Shown here: positions 1-8,587 of the stretch, piece by piece
Position numbering within the stretch: the stretch's first letter is position 1
Layout of the letters: every line of letters starts with the position of its first letter
NCBI GenBank assembly: GCA_900546635.1
Contig: URDS01000053.1
Location: forward strand, 1 to 16,092
Direction of reading: 5' to 3'
Length of the DNA stretch: 16,092 nt
Origin: an uncultured Eubacteriales bacterium
Lineage (GTDB): Bacteria > Bacillota > Clostridia > Oscillospirales > CAG-272
The notes under the pieces: generated by a model
Told to the model about the DNA's origin: nothing
The model's input: only the letters and a program-made list of their open reading frames with translations
The model's database searches: none
Translations under genes and position numbers: made by a program

Positions 1-359
1 GCGGTTTCGATCAAATCATGATCCAGTGCGTCGATTACCTCGCCGCCCTCGGTATGCGTGCAGCCCTGTCTTTGGCAAGCCAGAACCGCTGTTTTTCCGG
101 GCGTTTCGCAGGTTGCCGGAACCTCCGCTTCTCGCTCCGCCATATCATGGTCGAGCGCGTCAACTACCTCTCCGCCCTCGGTATATGTACATCCCGCTCT
201 CTGACAAACCAACACAGCCGTCTTACCCGGTGTTTCGCAGGTCGCCTCTATGGCTGCCTCTGTCTCTTTCAGATCATGGTCAAGTGCGTCATACTCCTCA
301 GTATAAGAATACCGGCAAACATCGCAAGTAAATCTTTTTACACCTTTGTCTATGCAGGT
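1..359 (-). repeat. Tandem Cys/His-rich repeats inside the GLUG protein (zinc-ribbon-like, ALDHD type)
   Basis: Within the partial protein, three consecutive units share the pattern T-C, a short stretch, V/F-x-C, x-x-x-C, (Y/T)-x-T-E-x, then (V/Y)-x-A-L-D-H-D. The last two units are nearly identical (CETPGKTAVL then CQR, GC, TEGGEV, DALDHD) with a period of 43 residues (129 bases). The first unit is shorter (39 residues to the next) and more diverged. More copies may follow beyond the edge. Similar C-x2-C / 'ALGHD' repeats occur in many clostridial cell-surface proteins; their function is not established, and a metal-bound or disulphide-stabilised stalk is an inference. Confidence 0.8.
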
Positions 360-1868
360 AGCAGACACAACAATTTCACCATCGTCATATGAATGCTCGT
401 GATGTTCAGCGACAATTTGCAGTATAGGCCCCGCCTTATCCATTTTCCAGATATTCTGCAAATCCAAAAGTGCAAAGGTTTCAGCTTTAAGGGCAGCATC
501 TGTATCAATTTTAATGATGACATCTTCTTTTTGGGGAGTGTCTACGCCGATTGCCTTGCTTGAAGAAGTTTTCAAGCAATAAACGCCTTCCAAATCAAAA
601 GTATGCGCATACATCCGACCGGTAATTGCACCGGCCCACTCTGATTTTTTGGACGACACTGTCCCGGAAGTAAAGCAGTTTCGGATGTCAAACAATTTCT
701 GTTCTCCGAGAATACCACCGGCATAATTGTCGGAATCTATCTTTCCAACATTCATACAATTCAGAATTTCAGAAGGATACTTTACACAATCACCGCTCGA
801 AGTTTGTCCAACAATGCCACCGACATAGTTTTTTGCGGTTATATCTCCGCTGTTATAACACTGCTCTACGGTTGTAACGCTATCATCACATGCAACATTA
901 CGCGAAATATAGCCTGCGATTCCACCGGCTAAATGGTTGGCGCCATTAATATTTCCTGAATTTATACACTGCCTAATTTGCACGGCGGCGGAAGTCCCCT
1001 TCGTAACCTCTACTCTTCCTGCTATACCGCCCGCATGAGGTCGATGGTCGAGCGAGCCACCTGATGTCAAAGCATTCTCGCCCTCAATATTGCCTTTGTT
1101 TTCACAGTTCTGAATAAGAATAATGCCGGCCTCGGATCGTACATATGCAGCAATTCCGCCAACGCGGCATCTGTCCTCTGCATTCAACGTAATGTCCATA
1201 TGATTGACACAATCGCTCACAGACACTGCCGGAGACGCCGTGCTTTTACTAATCTGTATGCGACCGAATATACCTCCGGCATTACCTAAAGAAGCATTTA
1301 ATATACCATAGTTTTCACAGCCGGTAAACGTCGCCGTTTCTGACGAACCATTAATGAAAACAAAGCCTACCACGCCTCCGCTGTTTCCAAGAGCATTCAC
1401 TGTCGCATAATTAATACAATTCGTCAGCGAACCACCCGACAAGATTACGCCGCAAATTCCGCCTGTACCGTGATAGTTACCTTCAAACTTGGTTTCGGCA
1501 TTTGCAGCGGCAAACGTATTGGTTATCGTTCCCTCAATCGTGAGATCGGAAACGCTGCCGCCGCTGATGACACCGAACAAACCTACAGTCCCCTCTGCCT
1601 CAATATTCAAACCGCTGATAGTAAAGCCCGCGCCGTCAAAAGAACCGGAAAAAGGCGTCGTATACGTTCCGATCGGTTTCTGGGCTTTTCCCTCAAGATT
1701 GATATTCGCAGTAAGGCGGTAAGAATCCGACCATCCAGCCGAATCATTCATTACGGCGATTAAAGCTTCTGCATCCGCAATTTCAATTTCACTTGCTGAA
1801 GAGGTTACGATGCAAAAAAATGCGGTCAGCGCTATCCATACCAAAAAAAGCAGTTTTCGATTTTTCAT
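1..1868 (-). CDS. Secreted GLUG-repeat surface protein with Cys/His-rich tail, partial (C-terminus beyond window)
   Basis: The frame is open without a stop from the ATG at 1868 to the window edge (622 codons). The start follows GGAGG with a 6-base gap. The protein begins with a signal peptide (charged MKNRK, then a hydrophobic stretch ending near SSAS). It continues with a beta-helix-like region of about eight repeats of the form C-x-N-x-G-x-(V/I), each followed by an (A/T/V)GGI-type turn, which fits the GLUG family. After about residue 490 come Cys/His-rich repeats ending in DALDHD. The first roughly 480 residues align along their length with the neighbouring protein at 1977-4016, with shared blocks such as RSEAGIIL and EQCYNSGD, so the two are paralogues. 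The paralogue ends in SLH repeats; whether this one also does lies outside the window. The role is probably adhesion or matrix binding at the cell surface. No catalytic motif was seen. Confidence 0.85.
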   Translation of the reverse strand, partial: MKNRKLLFLVWIALTAFFCIVTSSASEIEIADAEALIAVMNDSAGWSDSYRLTANINLEGKAQKPIGTYTTPFSGSFDGAGFTISGLNIEAEGTVGLFGVISGGSVSDLTIEGTITNTFAAANAETKFEGNYHGTGGICGVILSGGSLTNCINYATVNALGNSGGVVGFVFINGSSETATFTGCENYGILNASLGNAGGIFGRIQISKSTASPAVSVSDCVNHMDITLNAEDRCRVGGIAAYVRSEAGIILIQNCENKGNIEGENALTSGGSLDHRPHAGGIAGRVEVTKGTSAAVQIRQCINSGNINGANHLAGGIAGYISRNVACDDSVTTVEQCYNSGDITAKNYVGGIVGQTSSGDCVKYPSEILNCMNVGKIDSDNYAGGILGEQKLFDIRNCFTSGTVSSKKSEWAGAITGRMYAHTFDLEGVYCLKTSSSKAIGVDTPQKEDVIIKIDTDAALKAETFALLDLQNIWKMDKAGPILQIVAEHHEHSYDDGEIVVSATCIDKGVKRFTCDVCRYSYTEEYDALDHDLKETEAAIEATCETPGKTAVLVCQRAGCTYTEGGEVVDALDHDMAEREAEVPATCETPGKTAVLACQRQGCTHTEGGEVIDALDHDLIET

Positions 1869-1918
1869 AGTTTTCCTCCGCAAAGACGATTTGACCTCAT
1901 AGATCGAATTATGCCTTT

Positions 1919-1969
1919 TATCCGGGACAATCAAATGACAGTTCGCCGCCTTTTTGATTGTCCCGGATA
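1919..1969. repeat. Perfect 17-bp inverted repeat between the two GLUG genes
   Basis: The arm TATCCGGGACAATCAAA at 1919-1935 is exactly complementary to 1953-1969, with a 17-base gap. It starts eight bases past the stop codon of the 1977-4016 gene and about 50 bases before the next start codon on the same strand. A stem this long would be very stable in RNA. On the minus strand it is followed by AAAGGC and not a run of T, so it does not look like a standard intrinsic terminator. It could be an mRNA processing or stabilising hairpin, a factor-dependent terminator, or a protein-binding site. Confidence 0.75.
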
Positions 1970-1976
1970 GGGAATT

Positions 1977-4016
1977 TTATTTTATACGCTCAGCCGAAAC
2001 CGCGATACGAGTGAAGATAACGCATGCTTCACTGCGCACAATTTCATCGTTCGGACGGAATTTGCCCGTACCGGAATCACCGCCGACAATACCGGCGTTA
2101 AACAGTTTTGTGACCGCCGCGTAACAAGGAAGCTTATTGGTTACATCCGGTATGCTTCCGCTGCGTACCGCCGCATACTCGCTGTCCGGGAGGATATTGG
2201 CAAATACAACCGCCATATCGCCGCGTGTAATGTTTTGATTATAATCGGAGAATTGCTTATCTGTAATAATGCCGTTTTGAATACAATAATTCACATAGGG
2301 CGTATACCATGCCTCGCCTGCCGCCGCAGCCGAAACTTTGCTCTTATTGTATGCGGCATGAATATTTGCAGCGGCTGTCAACGCCTGCACTACCGTAAAT
2401 TTGCTATCCGGTGAAAAAGCAGTTGTGCTTGTACCGTTTGCCAAACCGTATTCATAAGCCGTTTTGACATATTTATAGAACCATTTATCCGTTGTTACAT
2501 CTTTAAACTGATTTCCATAGGTCCGAACCGCCGAAAAAGCGCTATCGGTATCGGTTCCGCCGGAAAAAGCAGTCAACTGCGGTCCGGACGCTCCCATTGT
2601 CCATGTATTCTTGAAATCCAAAGAAGAAAATGTTTCAGCTTTCGCCGCATCCGCCGCGCTCACTTTCTTAACGCCAAGCTCCACGCAGAGAAGATTTACA
2701 ACGCCTACGGTATTGGAGGCCACCGTGTCCAGATAATATGCCGCGTCAGTCTCGCAGTATACGGTTCCTTCAGCTTTTCCGACAAACGCTCCGCTCGCTT
2801 CTGCGGGCGATACCGTTCCGGAAACATATACATTTTTAATATTAAATCCATATTGACGGCCAACCACACCGCCGGCACACACATCCGAATTTACAGCGCC
2901 TGTATTCAGACAATTTAGCACTTCAGACATCGTGTCAGCTGTGCAGGCATTCTGTATATAACCTACGATACCGCCCGCATAATTTGTGCCTGTTACATCA
3001 CCGCTGTTGTAGCACTGCTCTATTTTGGTCGCGCTTTCGCTGCACACGTCCGAACGCTGCATATAAGCCGCAATACCGCCGGACACATGCGTACCGGTGA
3101 CAGTACCTGTATTCAGGCACTTTACAAGCTGTACTGCGGAAGAAGAATCAAGCTGAGTTTCGGATCTGCCCATAACGCCGCCCGCGAAAGATCCGTTTGA
3201 ACTGCCGCCGGCATTATTGTTTCCGGTAATATTACCCTTGTTTTCGCAATTTTCAATCAGAATAATACCGGCTTCAGAACGCACATAGGCCACAATTCCG
3301 CCGACGCGATTTCTGTCCTCGGATTCTGCCAAAACATCTACATGGTTAATACATTTACTTGCCGTCACAGCCGGAGTCGCCGCGGTGGAAACATAGATAC
3401 GACCAAATACGCCGCCGGTGTTGCCAACCGAGGATTTTACTACGCCGTAGTTTTCGCAGCCGGTAAGCGTTACGGAGGACATGCCGAAGTTATAAACGAT
3501 ACCCGCTACGCCGCCGGTGTTGCCGGCGCCGTTGACCGCCGCGCGGTTAATGCAATTTGTCAGCGAACTGCCGGACAGAACAACGCCGCATATACCGCCC
3601 GTGCCGGGATATTTTTCATCAATTTTTGTCTCGGCATTCGCCGCAGGATACAGATTGGTAACCGTACCCTCTACCGTAAGATTCGAAATCGAAGCTTCGC
3701 TAATGACGCCGAACAATCCGACCGTACCGCTGTCGCTTTCAATATTCAGTCCTTTCACGGTATGCCCAGCGCCGTCAAAGCTGCCGGTGAACGGCGTTTC
3801 GTAAGAGCCGATGGGGCTCTGCTTTTTTCCGGAAAGATCAATATCCGCACTCAGCCGATATGTACCTGACCATTTTCCCGGATCGCTCATCAATGCGGCA
3901 AGTTCATCTGCGCTTTTGATTTCGGTTTCCCCCGCCGCCATACCCGATAAGCAAAATGCGGTAGTCAACATCAAAAGTACCAAAAATGCACTTACCATTC
4001 TCATCTTTCTGCCCAT
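1977..4016 (-). CDS. Secreted GLUG-repeat protein with C-terminal SLH repeats
   Basis: This 679-residue protein starts at an ATG preceded by AGGAGG with an 8-base gap. Residues 1-28 are a signal peptide (basic start, hydrophobic core, cut probably near GMAAG). Residues about 30-430 form a repetitive beta-helix-like region with seven C-x-N repeat motifs (CINR, CENY, CINH, CENK, CLNT, CYNS, CLNT), each followed by a GG(I/V)-type turn as in the GLUG family. Residues about 503-672 hold three SLH repeats, seen as FKDVTTDKWF, AWYTPYVNYC and IPDV with GTGKFRP. SLH repeats normally bind pyruvylated secondary cell wall polysaccharide, so the protein is probably anchored on the outer wall. The usual TRAE-type motif appears as TVVQ, TRGD and VRSE. 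The SLH tail closely matches that of the upstream GH43 protein, and the repeat region matches the downstream paralogue. No enzyme motif was found. Confidence 0.88.
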   Translation of the reverse strand: MGRKMRMVSAFLVLLMLTTAFCLSGMAAGETEIKSADELAALMSDPGKWSGTYRLSADIDLSGKKQSPIGSYETPFTGSFDGAGHTVKGLNIESDSGTVGLFGVISEASISNLTVEGTVTNLYPAANAETKIDEKYPGTGGICGVVLSGSSLTNCINRAAVNGAGNTGGVAGIVYNFGMSSVTLTGCENYGVVKSSVGNTGGVFGRIYVSTAATPAVTASKCINHVDVLAESEDRNRVGGIVAYVRSEAGIILIENCENKGNITGNNNAGGSSNGSFAGGVMGRSETQLDSSSAVQLVKCLNTGTVTGTHVSGGIAAYMQRSDVCSESATKIEQCYNSGDVTGTNYAGGIVGYIQNACTADTMSEVLNCLNTGAVNSDVCAGGVVGRQYGFNIKNVYVSGTVSPAEASGAFVGKAEGTVYCETDAAYYLDTVASNTVGVVNLLCVELGVKKVSAADAAKAETFSSLDFKNTWTMGASGPQLTAFSGGTDTDSAFSAVRTYGNQFKDVTTDKWFYKYVKTAYEYGLANGTSTTAFSPDSKFTVVQALTAAANIHAAYNKSKVSAAAAGEAWYTPYVNYCIQNGIITDKQFSDYNQNITRGDMAVVFANILPDSEYAAVRSGSIPDVTNKLPCYAAVTKLFNAGIVGGDSGTGKFRPNDEIVRSEACVIFTRIAVSAERIK

Positions 4017-4058
4017 TGTTTCTTCCTCCTATTTTATCCCCTAAATGATTTAAGGGAA

Positions 4059-4087
4059 ATTTTACAATAACAGATCTACAAAATCAA
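4059..4087 (-). promoter_or_regulatory. Candidate sigma-A promoter for the GLUG-SLH gene
   Basis: Read on the minus strand, TTGATT (4082-4087) and TAAAAT (4059-4064) are separated by exactly 17 bases. The expected start of transcription is about 35 bases before the ATG at 4016. An imperfect inverted repeat (CCCTTAAAT / ATTTAGGGG on the minus strand, about 4037-4055) lies at the predicted start of the transcript. This would allow the GLUG gene to be expressed apart from the GH43 gene upstream. The region is AT-rich, so chance matches are possible. Confidence 0.5.
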
Positions 4088-4117
4088 TATGTGTCCAAAA
4101 CAAAAACTGTAAATATT

Positions 4118-7100
4118 TTACTTTACTCGAAGCGACGGCACCGCAATCCTTGTAAAAATCACACAGGCCTCGCTTCGTCTTAGCTTGTCATCGGGACGAT
4201 AATTTCCCGTGCCGGAATCACCGTCTACAATCCCCGCGTTATACAGTTTTAAAACAGCCTTGTGACATGCGAGCGTAGCGGGAACATCCGGTATATTTCC
4301 GCTGCGTACCGCCGCATATTCGCCATCCGGCAAAATATTGGCAAATACAACCGCCATTTCGCCGCGTGTAATCGCTCTGTTATAATCGGAAAACAAGTTC
4401 GCCGTGATGATTCCGTTTTCAACGCAATACTTGACATACGGCATATACCACGCGTCACCGGCCGCAGCAGCGGCAACGCTTTTCCCAGAATATACGGTAT
4501 GAACATTCGCCGCAGCAGTCAACGCCTGCGCCACCGTAAATTCAGAATCCGGAGAAAAGGTTGTTTTACCGGTACCGTTGGCCAAAGCATACGCATAAGC
4601 GGTTTTTACATAAGAATGGAACCACTTATCAGCCGTAACATCCGCAAACTGCTCTTCGTATACCCGAGAAGGACGGAAAGCGCTCCTTTCAACCGCATCA
4701 AACCCGGAAATTTTCTTTTCCAGAGGCGTGCTGTTCATTTGAATGGTATATTCGGTTTCAATCGGAGCCGGATGCCCGGTACCGTTTCCGATCCGAACGC
4801 CGTCTGCATCCGCATAATACGGTTCTACAAAGATATGCCGTTTCGAGGATGTATCTTTGCCGATATACGCATGATACGCAATCCAGCGGGTTCCAAATTC
4901 ATCCGTCATATACGAGCCATGCCCACATCCGTTTATTGAAGCAGACAAAGATAAAATCGGAGAAGGATTTTTCTGCCAATTCTTTGCGTCCATAGGATCG
5001 CCGCCGAGGAACTTCAAATATCCAAGCTGATAATAAATCGTCCAATAACCGCTTCCGGTATACATCAGATAAACTTCCCCATTTTCACCGTATACCGCAG
5101 AGGCACCCTCTACCACTTTTGGATACCATTGTCCAGGTGAAGAGGTATCTTCGCCGTATCCGCCCATTTCCCAAGGGTATTCAGGAACACAAATCGTAGT
5201 CGGTTCTCCGACCATTGTCCACGGATTTTCAAATTCTACAATATTCACCGTCTGGTGAAAATCCGCAGTTCCGCGGCCAAGCTCACTGATAAAGGTCAAA
5301 TATTTTTTGCCGTTTATCACAATGGCCGAACTGCCGCCGCAAAGCTGATCGCGGTTATACGACGGACTGTCTACAAAGTTCACTTTCCGAGGAACATTCA
5401 CCTCTCCGGTAACGGGGTCACCCCAGCGGCCGAGCAGATTGTCCCCATCCAGGCATTTGACCACATGCTGCCGCTGATTGGCCGTGGTTCCGTCGTCATA
5501 TCCGAAGAACATATACCAACCGGCATTCTCAGCGCCTACATCCTCGGCGGTAAAATAGTGTATCTCCGGAGACCACAGATTTTTTCCCACCGTCGGTTTC
5601 AGAATTTGATACCCCGTCCCCGCAGAAGTCTTCAAATCCGAAATATTGGCCACCTTGTAAAGCTGGATAACGGTTCCGGCCGTCTCCGTATAATAATAGA
5701 AACCATCGTAGTAGAACAGCCATGGATCCGCTCCGCGACGCAGATAGTTTGTAAATGTGAGCGAACCTTCTTCTTTTGCGGAAATGTCCAGATCGGACGA
5801 AATCGATAACGTGCTGGTCATGCCGCCCGAATAAACCTCTGTACCGCGCAAATCAGTCAAATGACCGAAAGATCCGCCGCCAAGATAAACCGAAAATGTC
5901 CCGTCCAGAACGGTTTTCTGACTTTTCGCGGGGCCGATCATACCATAAAATTCACCGTCTGTGATCCGCATGGTAATATCGTAGTCCAGCTTATATCCGG
6001 CGCTGTCCTCCTCATAAAGCCCAAACACACCGCCGTAAAAGGTTCCGCCGGTAATGGTCATATCCACCGTACCGCCGGTATTGCCTCTGGAACCACCCGC
6101 GATATACTTATGAAAAACGCCCCCGTTGATTGTAAGCGTCGTATGAATACCCTCTGCGATTAATTTTGTAGAATTATACCCGCCGCGAACGGCGCCCCAG
6201 TTGCCGCTGTTGACTGTCAGATTGGTCGTATACGAGGTAAGCATTGTATTATGACCGCCGACAAGACCGATATATTCGGTGTTGCCGTCCGTGAGCTCGG
6301 TTTCAACGGCGTTTCCGATGGTCAGCGCATACCCTTTTGCATAAATCACAGCCGCGCCCGATGCCTGAAAATTCAAATTTTCGATTACGGTTTCGCCGCC
6401 CAGTGAAAGATTGGCTCCCAGTCGAATACACGCGCCCTGCTCTCTGAAATCCGAAATGTGATCGTAGGAAGTCAGCGTGATCTTGCCTGTATGCGTCCTT
6501 ATCGAATAACTGTTTTCAATGGTATATGTATTGCAGACAACAACAGTTCCGCTTCCGCCCAAAAGCGTGATTGCCTTATTTAAATCGCCTACAGGCGATG
6601 CCGCGCTGCTGCCGTCTCCGGTACCGCCATCCGCAAGATATATCCGATTTGCATCTATTTTTCCGGGGAATTTTGCTTCAAGCTTTGAAATCCACGCCTG
6701 ATCGGCATCAGCGTCGCACAACAGCACACCGTTCGGAAGTGTTTCCGTTATTGTAATGTTGCCGATTTCCGCTTTTCCCAAATCCAAAATCACTTCGCAT
6801 TGCAATTTGCCTATCGTGACGTTTCCGATTTTTCCGCCGCGCAGACGAACAACCAAATTCTCTGTTACACACGAATCTTTAATTTCTATCGTATCCACAC
6901 TGCCGCCGGAAATAGAGAGATCTGCCGCCGAAACAGCCGAATCGCCGCCCACGACAAGCTTACGAACCGAACCGCCCGTTATCGTAACAACATGCTTTTC
7001 GCCGCCTGTCGCGCCGGAAACAATTTGATCAAAAGCGCCGCCCGCAATCTGAATTTCCGAAGATTCACCCTCGCCCGACAGGGAAAGCGTCATTCCGGAC

Positions 7101-8461
7101 ACCGCAAATCCCTCGCCGAATGCCAGCGTACCGTCTTTTATCCGTAAATTAACCGCACCGGCGCCGGAAAGCGTAATATCATCAAATATTATATCCCCCT
7201 CAAATGAAAAGGCGGAATTGGCGGCAATCGAAATATTCCCCTGCTCGGCTCCGATAATCCGGATCGGCGCGCCGATTTTTCCGGGATTCTCCGTAAGGTC
7301 AAATGCGCAAGTACCGATTACATAAATATCGCCGCCGCACTCGCGTAACTGCTCAAAAGCCTGTTTCAAGCTTCCGCAGGGATCTGTCTCGGACAATCCC
7401 TTGCCGTCAGCGCCCGCTTTGACATACAGTTTGGCGAAATTTTCATACACATCAAACACAGTGCGCAGACGCGCTACCAAAGCCGCATCATAAAACATCG
7501 AATTGCATTTTAATGTTTTTACCGACTTTGCTTTCTCGGCCAGCTTCTCGATCGCATCCGAAGCATAGATATGCGCAGCTGCGCCGATTTTACCGCCCGA
7601 AAGCGTCAATGTAGCATCTCCGACCACATTGTTTATATTGACCGTTCCGACCGTGCCGCCCGAAAGCGTAATGGTCGCGCTGCCGTTGAGACGGCGGGTC
7701 ACATCGCCGCCGGCATTCAATACGGAAACCGTACCGCCGTTTATATTCATGACCGTGCTGCCGGAATAATGGTTATACAGCGAGGCACCGTATATTTCAC
7801 CGATATTGCCGCCGTTGACCGTTATGTGCGACGTTCCCGTAAAGTCCAAGGAAGCCGCGCCTTTGGTTCGGGTAAAGCCGCATACTTTATAAAAAGTTCC
7901 GCTGTTGATTGTAATATGAGAATCTAAATTTTGAGGCAGTGTCGCACCGCTCGGCGTTTGATATCCGCCTATGACAAACGCATACCTGCCGCCGTTATGT
8001 ACGGTCACACCCGTATCAAACGTGATGGGATGAAACTGTGCGGCAAACATAACAAAATTTGTCATATCGATATTTATATCGCGAAACACAACTGCGCCGC
8101 CCAGCCGGTAATGCGTTTCTCCGCTGACGGCAAATGACAGGGACGCCGCATATTCCTGCTTTGAATCTTTTGCGGTAATCACAATTTCGCCCGAATGCTC
8201 CGGCTCGGTATAATGATTTTTAATCACATAATCCGATACAAGAACAATCTGTCCGCCGTCAGCCACCGCGTTTACAGCCGCATCCATTGTTGCAAACGCC
8301 TCCGCCGATGTCTTTCCGGAATTTGTATCTTTGCCATGCGCGGCATCAAGATATACGGTAGGATCCGCATCCGCGCCGCAGATCGTCATACTAAAGATAG
8401 TACAAAGCAAAACGGTCGCTGCAAGTACAATCCATAAACGATTGTTCCCTTTTATGATCAT
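4118..8461 (-). CDS. Large secreted beta-helix / GH43-like glycosidase with SLH cell-wall anchor
   Basis: This is a 1447-residue protein numbered from the ATG at 8461, chosen because GAGGAG lies 9 bases upstream; a TTG 21 bases further up would place that site inside the gene. Residues 1-30 are a signal peptide. Three modules each open with a Y-(L/V) strand, a Gly/Asp/Ser-rich loop, an A/L helix and an (I/V)-V-V strand (from about residues 37, 345 and 608). Each continues as Gly-rich strands such as ITLSGGTVG, typical of right-handed beta-helices. Residues about 895-1240 are a GH43-type five-bladed propeller: RGADPW with D912 as likely base, WSPEIH, VEGAS with E1118 as likely acid, and GCGHGS with H1181. 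GH43 enzymes act on arabinose- or xylose-containing glycans. The central Asp appears to be Gly1043. Residues 1271-1447 are three SLH repeats. It is probably a wall-anchored plant- or host-glycan-acting protein; the exact substrate cannot be read from sequence. Confidence 0.85.
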   Translation of the reverse strand: MIIKGNNRLWIVLAATVLLCTIFSMTICGADADPTVYLDAAHGKDTNSGKTSAEAFATMDAAVNAVADGGQIVLVSDYVIKNHYTEPEHSGEIVITAKDSKQEYAASLSFAVSGETHYRLGGAVVFRDINIDMTNFVMFAAQFHPITFDTGVTVHNGGRYAFVIGGYQTPSGATLPQNLDSHITINSGTFYKVCGFTRTKGAASLDFTGTSHITVNGGNIGEIYGASLYNHYSGSTVMNINGGTVSVLNAGGDVTRRLNGSATITLSGGTVGTVNINNVVGDATLTLSGGKIGAAAHIYASDAIEKLAEKAKSVKTLKCNSMFYDAALVARLRTVFDVYENFAKLYVKAGADGKGLSETDPCGSLKQAFEQLRECGGDIYVIGTCAFDLTENPGKIGAPIRIIGAEQGNISIAANSAFSFEGDIIFDDITLSGAGAVNLRIKDGTLAFGEGFAVSGMTLSLSGEGESSEIQIAGGAFDQIVSGATGGEKHVVTITGGSVRKLVVGGDSAVSAADLSISGGSVDTIEIKDSCVTENLVVRLRGGKIGNVTIGKLQCEVILDLGKAEIGNITITETLPNGVLLCDADADQAWISKLEAKFPGKIDANRIYLADGGTGDGSSAASPVGDLNKAITLLGGSGTVVVCNTYTIENSYSIRTHTGKITLTSYDHISDFREQGACIRLGANLSLGGETVIENLNFQASGAAVIYAKGYALTIGNAVETELTDGNTEYIGLVGGHNTMLTSYTTNLTVNSGNWGAVRGGYNSTKLIAEGIHTTLTINGGVFHKYIAGGSRGNTGGTVDMTITGGTFYGGVFGLYEEDSAGYKLDYDITMRITDGEFYGMIGPAKSQKTVLDGTFSVYLGGGSFGHLTDLRGTEVYSGGMTSTLSISSDLDISAKEEGSLTFTNYLRRGADPWLFYYDGFYYYTETAGTVIQLYKVANISDLKTSAGTGYQILKPTVGKNLWSPEIHYFTAEDVGAENAGWYMFFGYDDGTTANQRQHVVKCLDGDNLLGRWGDPVTGEVNVPRKVNFVDSPSYNRDQLCGGSSAIVINGKKYLTFISELGRGTADFHQTVNIVEFENPWTMVGEPTTICVPEYPWEMGGYGEDTSSPGQWYPKVVEGASAVYGENGEVYLMYTGSGYWTIYYQLGYLKFLGGDPMDAKNWQKNPSPILSLSASINGCGHGSYMTDEFGTRWIAYHAYIGKDTSSKRHIFVEPYYADADGVRIGNGTGHPAPIETEYTIQMNSTPLEKKISGFDAVERSAFRPSRVYEEQFADVTADKWFHSYVKTAYAYALANGTGKTTFSPDSEFTVAQALTAAANVHTVYSGKSVAAAAAGDAWYMPYVKYCVENGIITANLFSDYNRAITRGEMAVVFANILPDGEYAAVRSGNIPDVPATLACHKAVLKLYNAGIVDGDSGTGNYRPDDKLRRSEACVIFTRIAVPSLRVK

Positions 8462-8470
8462 ATTTTCGTT

Positions 8471-8476
8471 CTCCTC
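8471..8476 (-). promoter_or_regulatory. Ribosome binding site that fixes the GH43/SLH start
   Basis: The minus strand reads GAGGAG nine bases before the ATG at 8461. This site falls inside the reading frame if translation began at the TTG at 8482, so the ATG is the better start and the protein begins MIIKGNNRLW. Confidence 0.75.
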
Positions 8477-8545
8477 AAACAAAATTTTTATACCTTATAA
8501 ATCTCAGCCGCACATCTTTGTGTAATATTTGACAATTTCCGCTCG

Positions 8546-8587
8546 TTTGTAAACAGCAATATTGTTGGTATTGTTATAATACCACAT
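8546..8587 (-). promoter_or_regulatory. Possible promoter/operator region of the surface-protein locus
   Basis: On the minus strand an extended -10 box, TGGTATTAT (8576-8584), has no good -35 partner. It overlaps a 7-base inverted repeat, TGGTATT / AATACCA (8566-8584, 5-base centre), which could be an operator. Next to it is TTTGTAAACA (8546-8555), a 10-base word that also occurs in the promoter of the dehydratase-like gene. The rest of the 256-base gap (8462-8717) is AT-rich with no gene and no clear terminator. Confidence 0.35.

Noticed and set aside
1..240. CRISPR-like periodic repeat at the window start
   Set aside because: The period is 129 bases, the units diverge, and they encode a continuous protein repeat; no short identical repeats with unique spacers exist.
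18..392. Plus-strand open frames (124 and 101 residues) with repeated Arg/Leu/Pro-rich text
   Set aside because: They mirror the 43-residue repeats of the minus-strand GLUG protein, which has a proper start, signal peptide and family motifs.
4262..4939. 225-residue plus-strand open frame
   Set aside because: It lies opposite the GH43/SLH gene, is rich in Arg and Ile without domain motifs, and is a shadow of the real frame.
8462..8482. TTG start extending the GH43/SLH protein by seven residues
   Set aside because: The ribosome site GAGGAG would be inside the coding sequence; the ATG at 8461 is correctly spaced from it.
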